A DNA stretch of 37,044 bases from a virus, in IMG/VR virus record IMGVR_UViG_3300031280_000007, positions 1 to 37,044 of that record; one strand, 5' to 3'. Numbering within the stretch: position 1 is the first letter of the stretch; every line of letters starts with the position of its first letter. Below, one piece after another: positions 8,414-17,642 of the stretch. The notes below the pieces were generated by a model, which saw only the letters and a list, made by a program, of their open reading frames with translations, was not told where the DNA came from and did not search any database. Both the position numbers and the translations under genes were made by a program.

Positions 8414-9929
8414 TAATTAACTTTCCTCCAATATTAATATAGTCATTAACTTGGTCAGCTGGCACTTGATATATTTTTCCACCGGGGCCGCTAATTTTCA
8501 CCAGCCCGGCTGTCGCTGCTCCCGACGAAACACCAATACCGCCAGACGGTGCAAGATTGGAAGTAGTAGCATATTGGGAGGCTTGGCCTCCGCTAGGAAC
8601 ATATTGGCTTAACCATCCGCCTGATTGTAAATAATCGCGTTGTGCAACCATCGCTTGTTTAGCCATTTCTCCCCACTTATCCATCACTTTCTGATAGATT
8701 TCACGATTAATTAATTTATCCTGCATAAAACGTTCAAGGTGTGTCCTATTTGCATTGCGTCTTGCCAACATATCGCGTTGCGCTTCAATCGTTACTTGTC
8801 CAGTGGGACTAGCGCGACGCAACTGTAAGAGGGTTAATTCTGGCTGCATCATAGTAGCCGCTAGATAATTAACTAATTGGTCAGTGGGTTTCCCTTTAAT
8901 TAAAGCCGCCGCTTCTTTACTATTAAATCCTAAAATATTTCGACCAGCAAACGGAGCCATATATTGCGTGGTTTCTTTTTGGAGGGCATCAGCCGCATTA
9001 CCAGCCTGCTCAGTTAATTGCTCTTTTGAAATTGTAGAAGTAGTAGGAGCATATAAACGTCTAATATATTGCGTATCTAAGCCAGTACGTTGCGCTAAAT
9101 CTTCCAAGTCTCCCCCGCTAGAAAAGAAATTATTACCTAATGTGCCACTTAATCCTAACCCACGTGCTGCCGCTAAACTTGTTTCCTTTTCCACGGAAGG
9201 AGCATATTGCCAGGCGCGCTGAGGCAACGAGGCCGCAATCACATCGCCATAACTTTTAGATAAACCACTCTGCACCAGACTATTAGCAAGATTTTGCATG
9301 CCGGGGTCTTGGAAATTAATACCTACATCGGAAGCAGTAGGGGGCTTAAATTGATCTCTAAATTTATTGACCCTCCCTTGGGCATAATTAATCAAGTCAT
9401 TCTGCGTATATTGACCCATCTCAGGCGCGCTCGTTTGGGCTCCTAATTGAGAAGAAGGAACACTATTTGAGAGCGTTGTTGGCGAAGTGAAAGAAGATGG
9501 CATTTGAGAAGGAACTCCGCCTGCGCTTTGTAACTGACTTTGCGCATAGGATTGAGGGGTGGACACTTCCCCGTTGGCTTCTTGCTGTTGCGCTTGTTTT
9601 TTAGCTGCCTGGTCTTTCAACATCTCCAATGCGGCTAATGTTTGCGCTTGATTTCCGCTTAATGCCATATAGGGATATTTTTTTAAAAGAGCTGATTTTT
9701 CTTGCGCCTCCATTAACTTTTCTTGATTAAGTTGATTAGTTAATTGGCTTTGTTGCATCTGCATTGGAAACATCTGTTGCGCTTGCTGCATTTTTTGTTG
9801 CATGGCGCGTTGATTGAGGGCGTTTAAGTGCTGTTGTCCAATATTTGACATCAGCTGTTCGCCACTTTGGAGGCCACTTTGCAACCCTTTAATGGGATTG
9901 TAATTTAATAAGATGCTTGCAACGTCCAT
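8406..9929 (-). CDS. P22 gp20-like DNA ejection protein (inferred)
   Basis: 507 residues with a very Gln- and Met-rich helical N-terminal third (for example QQKMQQAQQMFPMQMQQSQL), a low-complexity Ser/Gln/Pro linker and a more ordered C-terminal half. The start immediately follows the preceding gene, and the end overlaps the 635-residue gene by 8 bases. Position between gp7-like and gp16-like genes, plus composition, points to a pilot or ejection protein of the gp20 kind. Sequence similarity was not tested. Confidence 0.65.
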   Translation of the reverse strand: MDVASILLNYNPIKGLQSGLQSGEQLMSNIGQQHLNALNQRAMQQKMQQAQQMFPMQMQQSQLTNQLNQEKLMEAQEKSALLKKYPYMALSGNQAQTLAALEMLKDQAAKKQAQQQEANGEVSTPQSYAQSQLQSAGGVPSQMPSSFTSPTTLSNSVPSSQLGAQTSAPEMGQYTQNDLINYAQGRVNKFRDQFKPPTASDVGINFQDPGMQNLANSLVQSGLSKSYGDVIAASLPQRAWQYAPSVEKETSLAAARGLGLSGTLGNNFFSSGGDLEDLAQRTGLDTQYIRRLYAPTTSTISKEQLTEQAGNAADALQKETTQYMAPFAGRNILGFNSKEAAALIKGKPTDQLVNYLAATMMQPELTLLQLRRASPTGQVTIEAQRDMLARRNANRTHLERFMQDKLINREIYQKVMDKWGEMAKQAMVAQRDYLQSGGWLSQYVPSGGQASQYATTSNLAPSGGIGVSSGAATAGLVKISGPGGKIYQVPADQVNDYINIGGKLING

Positions 9930-10352
9930 TTAGATCATGCCTCCCGCGCTTGTGCCTAATAAAGCGCTTGTGCCAAAGGGGACGGCGCCGCCTCCCCCGA
10001 AGAGGTAGGGCAACATCATCCCAAAAAGATTGCTTCCTTCCATCCATGGCATCATCTTAGACGCTTGATTGCCACTGGCAATCTCTGGAAACATTTGTAA
10101 CGCGCTTTGCGCTTGTTTATCAATATCGGATTGAAACGCCCCCATCTCTCCACTCCCTAAGGCTTGATTAGAGATTGTTGAACCGCTTAAACCCTGATTA
10201 TATTGTTGGTTTGTCATCTGATTTTGCAATGCGCTTGCTTGGTTTAAGGCTGCTTGTGAGGGATTAATCCCAGCAACTAACTGGTTCCAACTATTCAGCA
10301 CATCGTTAATATCGCCGCTCCAATCAGGAGAGCCTTTGCTAAACGGGTTCAT
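9930..10352 (-). CDS. P22 gp7-like ejection protein (inferred)
   Basis: 140 residues from the ATG at 10352, which has AGGAGA about 8 bases upstream; ten further codons upstream in frame lack a ribosome site. The sequence has an N-terminal SKGSPDW region, a Gln-rich helical middle (QNQMTNQQYNQGL) and a Gly-rich hydrophobic C-terminus (LPYLFGGGGAVPFG) that could interact with membrane. It heads the run of three probable ejection proteins. Assignment rests on order and composition. Confidence 0.6.
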   Translation of the reverse strand: MNPFSKGSPDWSGDINDVLNSWNQLVAGINPSQAALNQASALQNQMTNQQYNQGLSGSTISNQALGSGEMGAFQSDIDKQAQSALQMFPEIASGNQASKMMPWMEGSNLFGMMLPYLFGGGGAVPFGTSALLGTSAGGMI

Positions 10353-10363
10353 TTTTGTATCTC

Positions 10364-10642
10364 CTATAATGCAATTTCCCACAATTCACAAAGCAAATCC
10401 AATTTTTCGCTATCAGGCGCTTTTTTAATTAACTTTCTATTTTTTCTTACGAGCTTATTCCAATCACTTATTTCTTGATTAGTTAAGGATTCATTTAATA
10501 ACGTTCTTGGCCAATAGACCTCTCTAAAATGGGACATTTCCCACTGCTTCATCTGAATGATTTTTTTTGCGTCTTGAGGCACGAGTGGCGTACGAGAGGC
10601 ACGAAAATTAGCTAATCCTTTTTCAATCGCTGCATTAAACAT
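10364..10642 (-). CDS. Hypothetical protein in ejection module
   Basis: 92 residues, basic and helical, rich in Trp and Lys (QWEMSHFREVYWPRTLL). The gene overlaps the GNAT-like gene by 8 bases and ends 11 bases before the gp7-like start, so it is clearly part of the operon. No P22 counterpart is obvious and no motif is recognised. Confidence 0.65.
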   Translation of the reverse strand: MFNAAIEKGLANFRASRTPLVPQDAKKIIQMKQWEMSHFREVYWPRTLLNESLTNQEISDWNKLVRKNRKLIKKAPDSEKLDLLCELWEIAL

Positions 10643-11057
10643 GTGTTATTGATCTTCCCATATATTCAAAAAAATTATCTTTTCTAAATGAACGCATTCC
10701 TAACCAGCGAGCAAACAACCGCGTGGCTTTGGCCGCGGGGAGGTTAGAACCGCGAGGAATACGTCCAATTAATAGTTTATAATGCGCCATAATTTTATCA
10801 AGGAAAAATAACAGTAGCGTTTTTAATTCTTTGCCCCGAATGTCTGGATGCGTAAAGATATGAGGTTCATAAAATTGTGGCCACTTCTCCAAAATAATTA
10901 TTCCTTTTAATGCACTACCATTATAAATTCCGTAACAATCCACAGGGCGAATCCAAAACTCATCCGACGCAGTATTCTCATACCAATAATTATCATATTG
11001 ATTTTTCTTTAAATAGTGAATAGCAGTTAATGAGGAAACCAATCCATAACTTAACAT
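10635..11057 (-). CDS. GNAT-fold-like protein, P22 gp14 position
   Basis: 140 residues. The layout resembles GNAT acetyltransferases: an N-terminal helix, strands, then GIIILEKW, a PHIFTHPDIRGKELKTLLLFFLDKIM segment that looks like the beta4-alpha3 acetyl-CoA region, and a C-terminal LFARWLGMRSF. The classical Q/RxxGxG/A loop is degenerate (DIRGKE). In P22-like phages a small head-assembly gene (14) occupies this slot after the tail genes. It may be an enzyme or a structural derivative of the fold. Confidence 0.55.
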   Translation of the reverse strand: MLSYGLVSSLTAIHYLKKNQYDNYWYENTASDEFWIRPVDCYGIYNGSALKGIIILEKWPQFYEPHIFTHPDIRGKELKTLLLFFLDKIMAHYKLLIGRIPRGSNLPAAKATRLFARWLGMRSFRKDNFFEYMGRSITHV

Positions 11058-11071
11058 CGAATTAACCTCTT

Positions 11072-11335
11072 TTATGGGGTCGTATCCACGGTATGGGTAT
11101 CACCATCAATTAAAACTTGTACGGTATTCGTTTCATTATTATACCATATAGTCCCATTTTCATTGGCGTTTAAAGTGGTTGGTTGATCCGGTATTTTTAA
11201 GCCCGTGGCGTTAAAATTATTATTAAATAGATCAGACATCCCGCGCACAAAATTTTGCATTTCTTCCGTCATGGTGCCATCTTCATTCACAATCTTAGTT
11301 TCAAGTGGTAGAAAGGGTACACTATATTGACTCAT
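11072..11335 (-). CDS. Small tail-associated protein
   Basis: 87 residues. The N-terminus (SVPFLPLETKIVNEDGTMTEEMQNF) is of a type common in small proteins next to phage tail hubs, followed by FNATGLKIPD and a beta-rich end (GTIWYNNETNTVQVLIDG). Its start overlaps the end of the gp10-like gene by 4 bases. The slot corresponds to the tail needle gene 26 of P22, but it is far shorter and no coiled-coil needle is visible. Function unknown. Confidence 0.62.
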   Translation of the reverse strand: MSQYSVPFLPLETKIVNEDGTMTEEMQNFVRGMSDLFNNNFNATGLKIPDQPTTLNANENGTIWYNNETNTVQVLIDGDTHTVDTTP

Positions 11336-13992
11336 TTTATCCCCGCCTCGTCATAAATTACAAACGCATTAAAAATAATAATAGGAAGAGTGCTTGAAAA
11401 ACGCAATACAAACGATGGCATCTGGCGGTTGATTTGCACTACAATTTGGCGTTCAGTGAGCGAAAAATCGCGAGAAAAAGAAAGAAATGTACCGCTGCGA
11501 CCATCTACACTATAGGCCACTTCATAGGTTGAATTAGCCGGAAGCGCGATTAATCCACTGACATCGGCGGCATAATTATATTGAATAACTACCTTATTCA
11601 CCATGACTTGGGTACTCATGGGACGCAATAATTGACTAGTCATCACATAGGGAAACGCTAACGCCGTATTGAGTGTGGTATGGATATAATCATAATACTG
11701 CGCCGAAATTTCGCTATTCGTAAAAATGGCCAAAATTCCCGTTTCACTGACCGTTTGCAGATATTGATAAAACGTAGCTCTTTCGGAGAGAAAAAAAACA
11801 TTTCCCTTCCCATTAATGAGCGCGCTACCTAACGCCTCATTATCTTCATCGAGAAAAACCAACGAAATATAATCTTCGCCGTAAAACTTAAAGGTATTAA
11901 TATGAATATCTTCAATGGCGGTATTAATGTAATTATTCACGATTTGCAACCATCCATTTTTGTTATATAGAAAAGGCTTTGCGCTTCCATTTTGAATGTA
12001 AAGCAAATCGAGTTTATTTTGTGAATTGTCAATTGTGGCAATCACATACCCGGCTTGATAAGGCGTAAAACGCGAAATATTATCGACAGTGACTGATAAC
12101 GCTTGTGGGAAATTATGATATTTGGCTGTGGCATACGGTTGTTTACGATAGGGAAATCCTGTTGCGCCATTGTTTTGCCAGACCTCAATTGCGCGCGTTC
12201 CCAAAATATAAAAAAGAGAGCGGTCTATAATAATATCAACGACATCGCCAGCTTCGGTGGTATTAAAAATTCCCGCGTCTTCTCCAACCAATTGTTCTTG
12301 CGTGCCGGTGAGTTCGGCTAAATCTAAATTCAAGAGCGATTTATAATAAAGTGAATTAGTATCAATCGTATTGTTGAGAATGAAAAAATTATCGGCAATC
12401 CAAAGTTTGTTTGTCGTTACATTCCCTTCTAAATCCCCTACTTCATAAATATCATTCACATAATCGAGTTTAAAAAGCGCCGCCGCCGTATCAGCTGCGC
12501 CGCATCCTATTAATTGCAATAATCCATAGTAAATAGAAGCATCTTCTTTCACGATATCGGCAAACGAAAGAGTATAAGTGAGATAATAAACAGTCCCGAT
12601 TTGATCCGCTGTTGGGGGATCAGTAAAGGCTAAATCAACAATCCCGTGACCACTGGTCGCTCCTAACCCAATATGCGGATTAGTGAAATTAATCCCTACA
12701 TAACAAATATCATTCCACGGTATATCGGAATTATTAACTAAATAACTGGTATCATTACCGCTCCCATAAAAAAGGTTCGTATAATAGAGATAATCATTGG
12801 CTCCGGCCATGCAATAAAAGGTATCGCCGCCCACATTATATCGACCACTAATACACGTAAAACTTTTAGACGTTTCAAATGAATAAGTGACGGCGCTCCC
12901 ATTGATCCCATAGACAAAATAACCGGCATTGGTGGTATAAGCGGCATTATAATTGGCGCCCCCTCGATAGATCACCTCACAATCGCTAGCGACTGCTGTA
13001 TCGCTAATGGTAAGCGTAGTATCAAGCGTGTCATATTCTAAAACGAAAACGCCCCCATCGGTTGCGACTCCCCATCGACCTGCAACGGCGCCTGACGCCG
13101 CATTAACATTTTGCCGGTAATAAATGCGATTAATGGGATAATCGCCCCCGCTTCCAATGGCTTTATATTGCCACACATCCCCTGTAACCGTATCAAAATA
13201 AAGCGCGCGATATTCGCTGGCGTCACTATCAAAACCCCCTACTACAATGCTATCGCGATAAGCGGCGTCATTCCCTTGATAACTTCCAAGACACGTTAAA
13301 TTGACGAAATTTGGCACCGGCAACGGAATAAGCGTAATAGTAGCCGGATCGCCAACAGAACAGCTATAGACATTTTGAGTGGTAATAAAATAATAATAAC
13401 GATCTGGCAATGTGAAATCTGGGATAAAATCAAAATCTTTGATTACAATGGTGGGATCATTTATCGCCGCGCGATTAATGGCCGTTTCTGGCGTTAGCAC
13501 GCTCGATTGAAAAATAACACACGGAAAAGCGCCATACCAATTAGTGTCATTATTAATATCTTCACGAAGGCGAATACCATTAATGCCGGTGTCAATATTG
13601 CCAGCTGCTGCCGGCACATTCGTTGATAAATTTACGGCACTATAAGTGATCTGACTAAAACTATTCTGGCCGCTAATATTTGTCACGGGGAGCGATAAAA
13701 TGATCTCAATATCCCCATCCGTAATTTGATATTGCGCTCCAATAAAAGGGGTTAAATAAGCATTGGCCGGATCGCCATACAAGACATTATTATTGAGTAT
13801 TTTCGTTCCAAAAAAGAGCGAATAGCCACCTGTCGTATCAATATTATAAAATTCATTATTGGCATCAAATCCTTCATACGAATATAAAATATTGGTCGTT
13901 GCGCTTGCAAGCGTTTTTGCAAATTCAGATTGATACACTTCGGCCGGATATTGGCCGATTCCTTTATAAAAACCAAGATCAACGCTTTTCAT
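11332..13992 (-). CDS. P22 gp10-like tail hub / packaged-DNA stabilisation protein
   Basis: 886 residues, almost twice the roughly 470 of P22 gp10. The C-terminal half carries features I associate with gp10: a RAIEVWQNNGATGFPY segment followed by PYATAKYH, and a terminal beta domain with YEVAYSVDGRSGTF and a final Phe/Ile-rich strand. The N-terminal half is Tyr- and Gly-rich and beta-structured, perhaps an inserted or duplicated propeller. In P22 gp10 plugs the head-tail connection and holds the spikes. It overlaps the gp4-like gene by 4 bases, as expected for this module. Confidence 0.72.
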   Translation of the reverse strand: MKSVDLGFYKGIGQYPAEVYQSEFAKTLASATTNILYSYEGFDANNEFYNIDTTGGYSLFFGTKILNNNVLYGDPANAYLTPFIGAQYQITDGDIEIILSLPVTNISGQNSFSQITYSAVNLSTNVPAAAGNIDTGINGIRLREDINNDTNWYGAFPCVIFQSSVLTPETAINRAAINDPTIVIKDFDFIPDFTLPDRYYYFITTQNVYSCSVGDPATITLIPLPVPNFVNLTCLGSYQGNDAAYRDSIVVGGFDSDASEYRALYFDTVTGDVWQYKAIGSGGDYPINRIYYRQNVNAASGAVAGRWGVATDGGVFVLEYDTLDTTLTISDTAVASDCEVIYRGGANYNAAYTTNAGYFVYGINGSAVTYSFETSKSFTCISGRYNVGGDTFYCMAGANDYLYYTNLFYGSGNDTSYLVNNSDIPWNDICYVGINFTNPHIGLGATSGHGIVDLAFTDPPTADQIGTVYYLTYTLSFADIVKEDASIYYGLLQLIGCGAADTAAALFKLDYVNDIYEVGDLEGNVTTNKLWIADNFFILNNTIDTNSLYYKSLLNLDLAELTGTQEQLVGEDAGIFNTTEAGDVVDIIIDRSLFYILGTRAIEVWQNNGATGFPYRKQPYATAKYHNFPQALSVTVDNISRFTPYQAGYVIATIDNSQNKLDLLYIQNGSAKPFLYNKNGWLQIVNNYINTAIEDIHINTFKFYGEDYISLVFLDEDNEALGSALINGKGNVFFLSERATFYQYLQTVSETGILAIFTNSEISAQYYDYIHTTLNTALAFPYVMTSQLLRPMSTQVMVNKVVIQYNYAADVSGLIALPANSTYEVAYSVDGRSGTFLSFSRDFSLTERQIVVQINRQMPSFVLRFSSTLPIIIFNAFVIYDEAGIK

Positions 13993-14759
13993 GATGTACT
14001 CGGCGTATTAATACGATACCAAATACCATTGCGTCCAAAAGCATCCATAGTTGGATTAATCGTTAAATCAATCGGACTATTACTCACAATCTCATCTTGT
14101 AATTCCGTTAAGCGCACCATTTTTGGACTTTCTATCCATTCCTTCTCTTTGCCATAGAGCATCGCGAGTTCAAATCCTAATTGATATTCTAAATAAGATG
14201 AAAAATTAGGCAAAATAGTGGTGTTCTCATTCGTTAAAGGAACATATCCCGGAATGCCATAGAGGGTATAATTAGAACCTTCCGTCGGCGGGGAGGGTAC
14301 TAATAAAATCTTGGTATAAAGGCCATTTGTTGAAGTATAAAGGTTCGTCCAATAAATGCTTTTCGTAATCGCTTGCGTATTCAAATAAAAACGTTTTGCA
14401 ATCGCGGCCAACGAATAAATCGTTAAAGGATAACTGGGCTGATTGCCAGCATTATTGAGTGAGACCATGGCGCTAAAAATACTTAAATAAGGGGCCTCAA
14501 TAATTACGGTTTTAGTGGCGTCTGTCGTATCCACAATATCAAGACCAATCCATATTTCAGGGGTGGTAACATCTTCAATCAACTGCTCTTTTTGAATGGA
14601 AGATAAATAAGGACTATCCCCGAAGGCGTCTAAGATTTGGTTTAAAAGACTAACCGCGTCTGTGACTTGCGTACTTGTCGGGGTTTCACCGCTTTGCGCT
14701 GATAAAATATTAGCTAAATAAAACGCCCGCGTAATAATTGTGCTTGCTTGAAACGCCAT
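13989..14759 (-). CDS. P22 gp4-like tail accessory factor
   Basis: 256 residues from the ATG at 14759, preceded by GAGG ten bases upstream. Nine extra codons upstream are possible but lie over a hairpin. The N-terminus reads STIITRAFYLANI, then TPTSTQVTDAVSLLNQILDAFG, the helical signature of the P22 tail accessory factor and related head-tail connector proteins. Such proteins assemble under the portal after packaging. The order coat, gp4, gp10 is that of P22. I cannot see whether the muramidase activity reported for P22 gp4 is kept. Confidence 0.75.
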   Translation of the reverse strand: MAFQASTIITRAFYLANILSAQSGETPTSTQVTDAVSLLNQILDAFGDSPYLSSIQKEQLIEDVTTPEIWIGLDIVDTTDATKTVIIEAPYLSIFSAMVSLNNAGNQPSYPLTIYSLAAIAKRFYLNTQAITKSIYWTNLYTSTNGLYTKILLVPSPPTEGSNYTLYGIPGYVPLTNENTTILPNFSSYLEYQLGFELAMLYGKEKEWIESPKMVRLTELQDEIVSNSPIDLTINPTMDAFGRNGIWYRINTPSTS

Positions 14760-14775
14760 CTTAAATTGCCTCGCG

Positions 14776-14800
14776 CAAGGGCGCAAAAATGGCGCCCTTG
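14776..14800 (-). terminator. Strong hairpin after the coat gene
   Basis: A perfect 9-bp inverted repeat (CAAGGGCGC / GCGCCCTTG) with a 7-base loop lies between the coat stop and the gp4-like start. It has no U tract on the minus strand, so it is more likely a 3' stabiliser or partial terminator that sets coat above tail expression than a full stop. Confidence 0.55.
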
Positions 14801-14810
14801 GTTGATAAAG

Positions 14811-16133
14811 TTATGCCGCTGATAAAATCCCAACCGTATATTCAGGGTGAATGAGCGCCCCGATTTGACCGGCAAGCAAGAATTTATTGCTATAGGTACT
14901 ACTATCAGACTGCAACGTCGTTTGCACACTAATTGAATTAAACGTAGCTCGACTACTCACAGCCCCATATTTTAGGTCGGCTAATGGCGGCATCGCAACC
15001 GTCAATGAATTACCTTTGCAAAACGCTGGACTCACACGGTGACTATCAAGCATTGTCAATCCCAAGCCAACGGGCAATGTATCAGTCGGCGAGCTAATAT
15101 AAGCATACTGATCTGTACTGTAAGCCGTTCTCACCGGATTTTTAATACTCACGGTCATTGTCGTAGCGGTCGCCGTATACGTGCGTGTCGCTGAGTCATA
15201 ATCGGTATTGCTAGACGCGCCAGCAGCCACTACAAAAGTGATAGGGCCTGCGGTATTGCTAATTGTTATTTTACCCTCGGGCTGTACATAATAAATATCG
15301 GCGCCCGCTTGGCCGGCAGTCGTTGGGATTTGAAATTTATCGCCTACTTTAATGGTATTACCAATCGTTAATCCCGTTAATGAAAGCGTTGTATCCCCGT
15401 CGACGGCGGCCGCATTCAGCGTAATCGTATCCGTTGTTGCGGTGCCTGCAAGATGAATGACCACATTATTATCGCTATACGTTAAAAAGCCGTTAATCAT
15501 CCCAATGAGACCATTACGCCAGATATCTTGTAAACTTTCACGATAAAAGTTATTACTAACTTGAGAGCTTGAGAAACTGGCAACGTCTGTCGGGGACATA
15601 ATCAAGCAACGCTGTTCTGGCATCTGAAAGTCATTCATGAGCGCGTTGGCGTTTGCAACCGTTGCATACGTATTGATCGAACTTGAAGGCGTCCCAGTGA
15701 AAATATAAATTTCCTCAACCACTTTTCCATATAAGAAATTCATCACCTTTTGCTTGAGCGCTGTTTGTAAAGGATTTTTAATGAAATCATTAAAGGCTTC
15801 ATCGGTGCGTAATTTAAGCGCTTGTTCAACGGCATTTAAATTAGTTGCCCCATACAAAAAAGACTCAATCGTTAAGGTTTCAGTCTCTTGTTGAATGTCT
15901 TGCGTGGTAATAGTAAAGCCAGATGGCAGAGAGCCATTGGATAAGGCTTGCTCTGTAATCGTATAACGCGGATATTTCCGCATTTGGATCGAACCGCCAA
16001 TCCCGTAAATATCACCGCTCGTGAATTCACGCTCTAGCATTAAGTTGGCATTTTCAATGAGGGCGGTATTGACCACAAACTCAGGCAAGAGTTTGGGTGC
16101 AATTTTACTGGTTGTTAATAAAGTATTAGCCAT
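14811..16133 (-). CDS. Major capsid (coat) protein, P22 gp5-like
   Basis: 440 residues, close to the 430 of P22 coat. It has an N-terminal arm, a helical core with QMRKYPRY and IESFLYGATNLNAVEQALKLR, and a central insertion rich in Thr and Val (about residues 235-340). The insertion contains GDTTLSLTGLTIGNTIKVGDKFQI, which fits an Ig-like inserted domain like the I-domain of gp5. LADLKYGAVSSRATFNS and a hydrophobic end follow. It directly follows the scaffold gene, and the hairpin at 14776 follows it. No protease gene is seen, consistent with P22-type assembly. Confidence 0.85.
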   Translation of the reverse strand: MANTLLTTSKIAPKLLPEFVVNTALIENANLMLEREFTSGDIYGIGGSIQMRKYPRYTITEQALSNGSLPSGFTITTQDIQQETETLTIESFLYGATNLNAVEQALKLRTDEAFNDFIKNPLQTALKQKVMNFLYGKVVEEIYIFTGTPSSSINTYATVANANALMNDFQMPEQRCLIMSPTDVASFSSSQVSNNFYRESLQDIWRNGLIGMINGFLTYSDNNVVIHLAGTATTDTITLNAAAVDGDTTLSLTGLTIGNTIKVGDKFQIPTTAGQAGADIYYVQPEGKITISNTAGPITFVVAAGASSNTDYDSATRTYTATATTMTVSIKNPVRTAYSTDQYAYISSPTDTLPVGLGLTMLDSHRVSPAFCKGNSLTVAMPPLADLKYGAVSSRATFNSISVQTTLQSDSSTYSNKFLLAGQIGALIHPEYTVGILSAA

Positions 16134-16142
16134 TTAAAGTAC

Positions 16143-16919
16143 CTATCGTTTCATACCCCCGTACTGTTGTTGGCGTAATTTCGCAATCTCATCAGTCGGC
16201 GATAATTCAGTTGTAATATTGGCTGAACCACCTTTGAGCACGCCGGTCGGTTCAGGCGCCTTCTGCATACGATTGACGTTGGTTTGGTGTTGATCCATGA
16301 GTTGTTGATCTAAACGAATTAAACGCTCAGCTTGCGAATAAGGATTGTCTAAATAAGCCGCTTTTCGCACTTCTTTTGGAAACGCTTTTGCGATTTTAAA
16401 TAAGCGATCGGGGGGCAATTTAACTATTCCGGACCGAATTAAATTAATTGTTTCCTCTGGGAATTGCCGAAATGGGTTATTAGGATTGCTTAATAAATCG
16501 TCGACTTCCTCATCTTCTTGCCGAATTTCGTTAATTTTTCGCTCATATTCATTTACATTTTGGATCAATGTTTGTTGGTGTAGGGCTTGTTGCCAATCGG
16601 AAGATTGGGCTGCGTTTCCACTCCCAGAAGAAGGATCGGCCGTTTGCCCTGATGGGTGTTTCATTTGCATAAACGCCGCCATCTGTGCTTTGGTCGTATT
16701 TAATTCTTGGCGCATATTTTCCATTTGCGCCCGAAGTCTGGCATTTCTGCTTTTGCCCTTCTTTTTAGGAGGGGTTACTTCTGCTTCTTCTTCATCAGGC
16801 GTTTCGTCAGCAGCTTCTTCGCCACTACCTTCGTCAACGTCAGTATCAGTTTCATTTTCAGGTTGGGAAATCTCATCTTCATTGTCGATGGCCTCCTCTA
16901 ACTGGTTTTCTTCTTGCAT
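16143..16919 (-). CDS. Scaffolding protein, P22 gp8-like
   Basis: 258 residues. The first ~50 residues are extremely acidic (Glu/Asp), then comes a basic KKKGKSRNARLRAQ patch, a long coiled-coil-like middle and a short C-terminus with positive residues (AKLRQQQYGGMKR). Scaffold proteins of P22-type phages have this kind of helical, charged build and a basic C-terminal helix-turn-helix that binds coat. It sits immediately before coat. A promoter with a striking inverted repeat lies just upstream. Confidence 0.8.
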   Translation of the reverse strand: MQEENQLEEAIDNEDEISQPENETDTDVDEGSGEEAADETPDEEEAEVTPPKKKGKSRNARLRAQMENMRQELNTTKAQMAAFMQMKHPSGQTADPSSGSGNAAQSSDWQQALHQQTLIQNVNEYERKINEIRQEDEEVDDLLSNPNNPFRQFPEETINLIRSGIVKLPPDRLFKIAKAFPKEVRKAAYLDNPYSQAERLIRLDQQLMDQHQTNVNRMQKAPEPTGVLKGGSANITTELSPTDEIAKLRQQQYGGMKR

Positions 16920-16973
16920 AACTACCTCATGCGGGATGGTGTTTTAAGGTGTACTCTACCCACCGTTGATAAA

Positions 16974-17016
16974 GTCTTTATTGTATATTAATGTAATAAA
17001 ATATGTCAATAAAGAC
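16974..17016 (-). promoter_or_regulatory. Scaffold/coat promoter bracketed by a 10-bp inverted repeat
   Basis: On the minus strand TTGACA (17009-17004) and TACAAT (16985-16980) are separated by 18 bases, with the transcript start expected near 16973, about 55 bases before the scaffold ATG. The same segment is framed by a perfect inverted repeat, GTCTTTATTG / CAATAAAGAC (16974-16983 and 17007-17016). One arm overlaps the -10 and the other overlaps the -35. This looks like an operator that could block or loop the promoter. Confidence 0.62.
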
Positions 17017-17094
17017 ATTTTTATAGAAAAAGTAGAGGAAAAACAAAAGGACATCTTGACAGACACCCCACTGTCTTTTAAGCTATCAATAGCT

Positions 17095-17356
17095 CATTTA
17101 CTCACACTGTAAAAAGAGTAATCGAAGTCCAGATGGGCTTTAGAAAACGAGCACGGATGCGACAGAAAAGAATGTAACGCGGGGCCATGGAAGCCCTTGG
17201 GATACGAAGGCGGCATTCTTTTCTTGTTGCAGATAAGAAATAGTTTAAAGACACGGCTGTGGAGGTACGACTTTAAACTATTTTCTTGTTTAGATTGGGG
17301 GTTCCCGGTCGGTAAAAGGGGGCTACGTTCCGTCTTTGCGTAGTCCTCTTTTGTTT
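17095..17356 (+). ncRNA. Candidate structured RNA between portal and scaffold genes
   Basis: Three strong stems follow each other. They are AGAAAAGAATG with CATTCTTTTCT (17164-17174 / 17214-17224), AAATAGTTTAAAG with CTTTAAACTATTT (17238-17250 / 17271-17283), and a terminator-like 14-bp stem at 17314-17352. In the last stem two pairs are G-U when read as plus-strand RNA but would be A-C in minus-strand RNA, which favours the plus strand. Reading frames over it (minus 17094-17417) look non-coding. GGA triplets lie in the first two loops. Promoter uncertain: TTGACA at 17056 has only a poor -10. Confidence 0.5.
17314..17352 (+). terminator. Terminator-like hairpin
   Basis: The left arm 17314-17327 (AAAAGGGGGCTACG) pairs with 17339-17352 (CGTAGTCCTCTTTT) over 14 positions with two G-U pairs and an 11-base loop. 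The right arm ends in TTTT and GTTT follows, as in a Rho-independent terminator for plus-strand RNA. Confidence 0.55.
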
Positions 17357-17642
17357 CAGTGGTCAAGGTATACTTTACAACTTCTATCCACATTAGATAG
17401 TTCTGAGAATGTAACAAAAATTATCGCAAATCCGCGCACCAAAAAGAGCAATAAAAACATAGTGTTACTTCCTAATCCTAGGCAAAATCCGCGCACCCCT
17501 GTACAGAAAGAATTAGACCTACAGATTCAAAAACAAATAGAAATTGATGGAATTTTACTTAATTATTCACTATTTTGAAATAAAAACTTTTTATAAATCA
17601 ATTAGTTATATAATTCCTATTTCTTTTTCTATTTCTTTTTTT

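Noticed and set aside
17295-17315. tRNA-like T-loop (GGTTCC run)
   Set aside because: No cloverleaf or acceptor stem can be drawn around it.
17094-17417. 107-codon minus frame over the structured RNA
   Set aside because: Composition is not protein-like, it crosses three perfect stems, and it has no ribosome site.
17336-17578. 80-codon plus frame with a repeated NPRT element
   Set aside because: Needs a TTG start inside a terminator hairpin with no ribosome site; could be a decayed fragment, but evidence is too thin.
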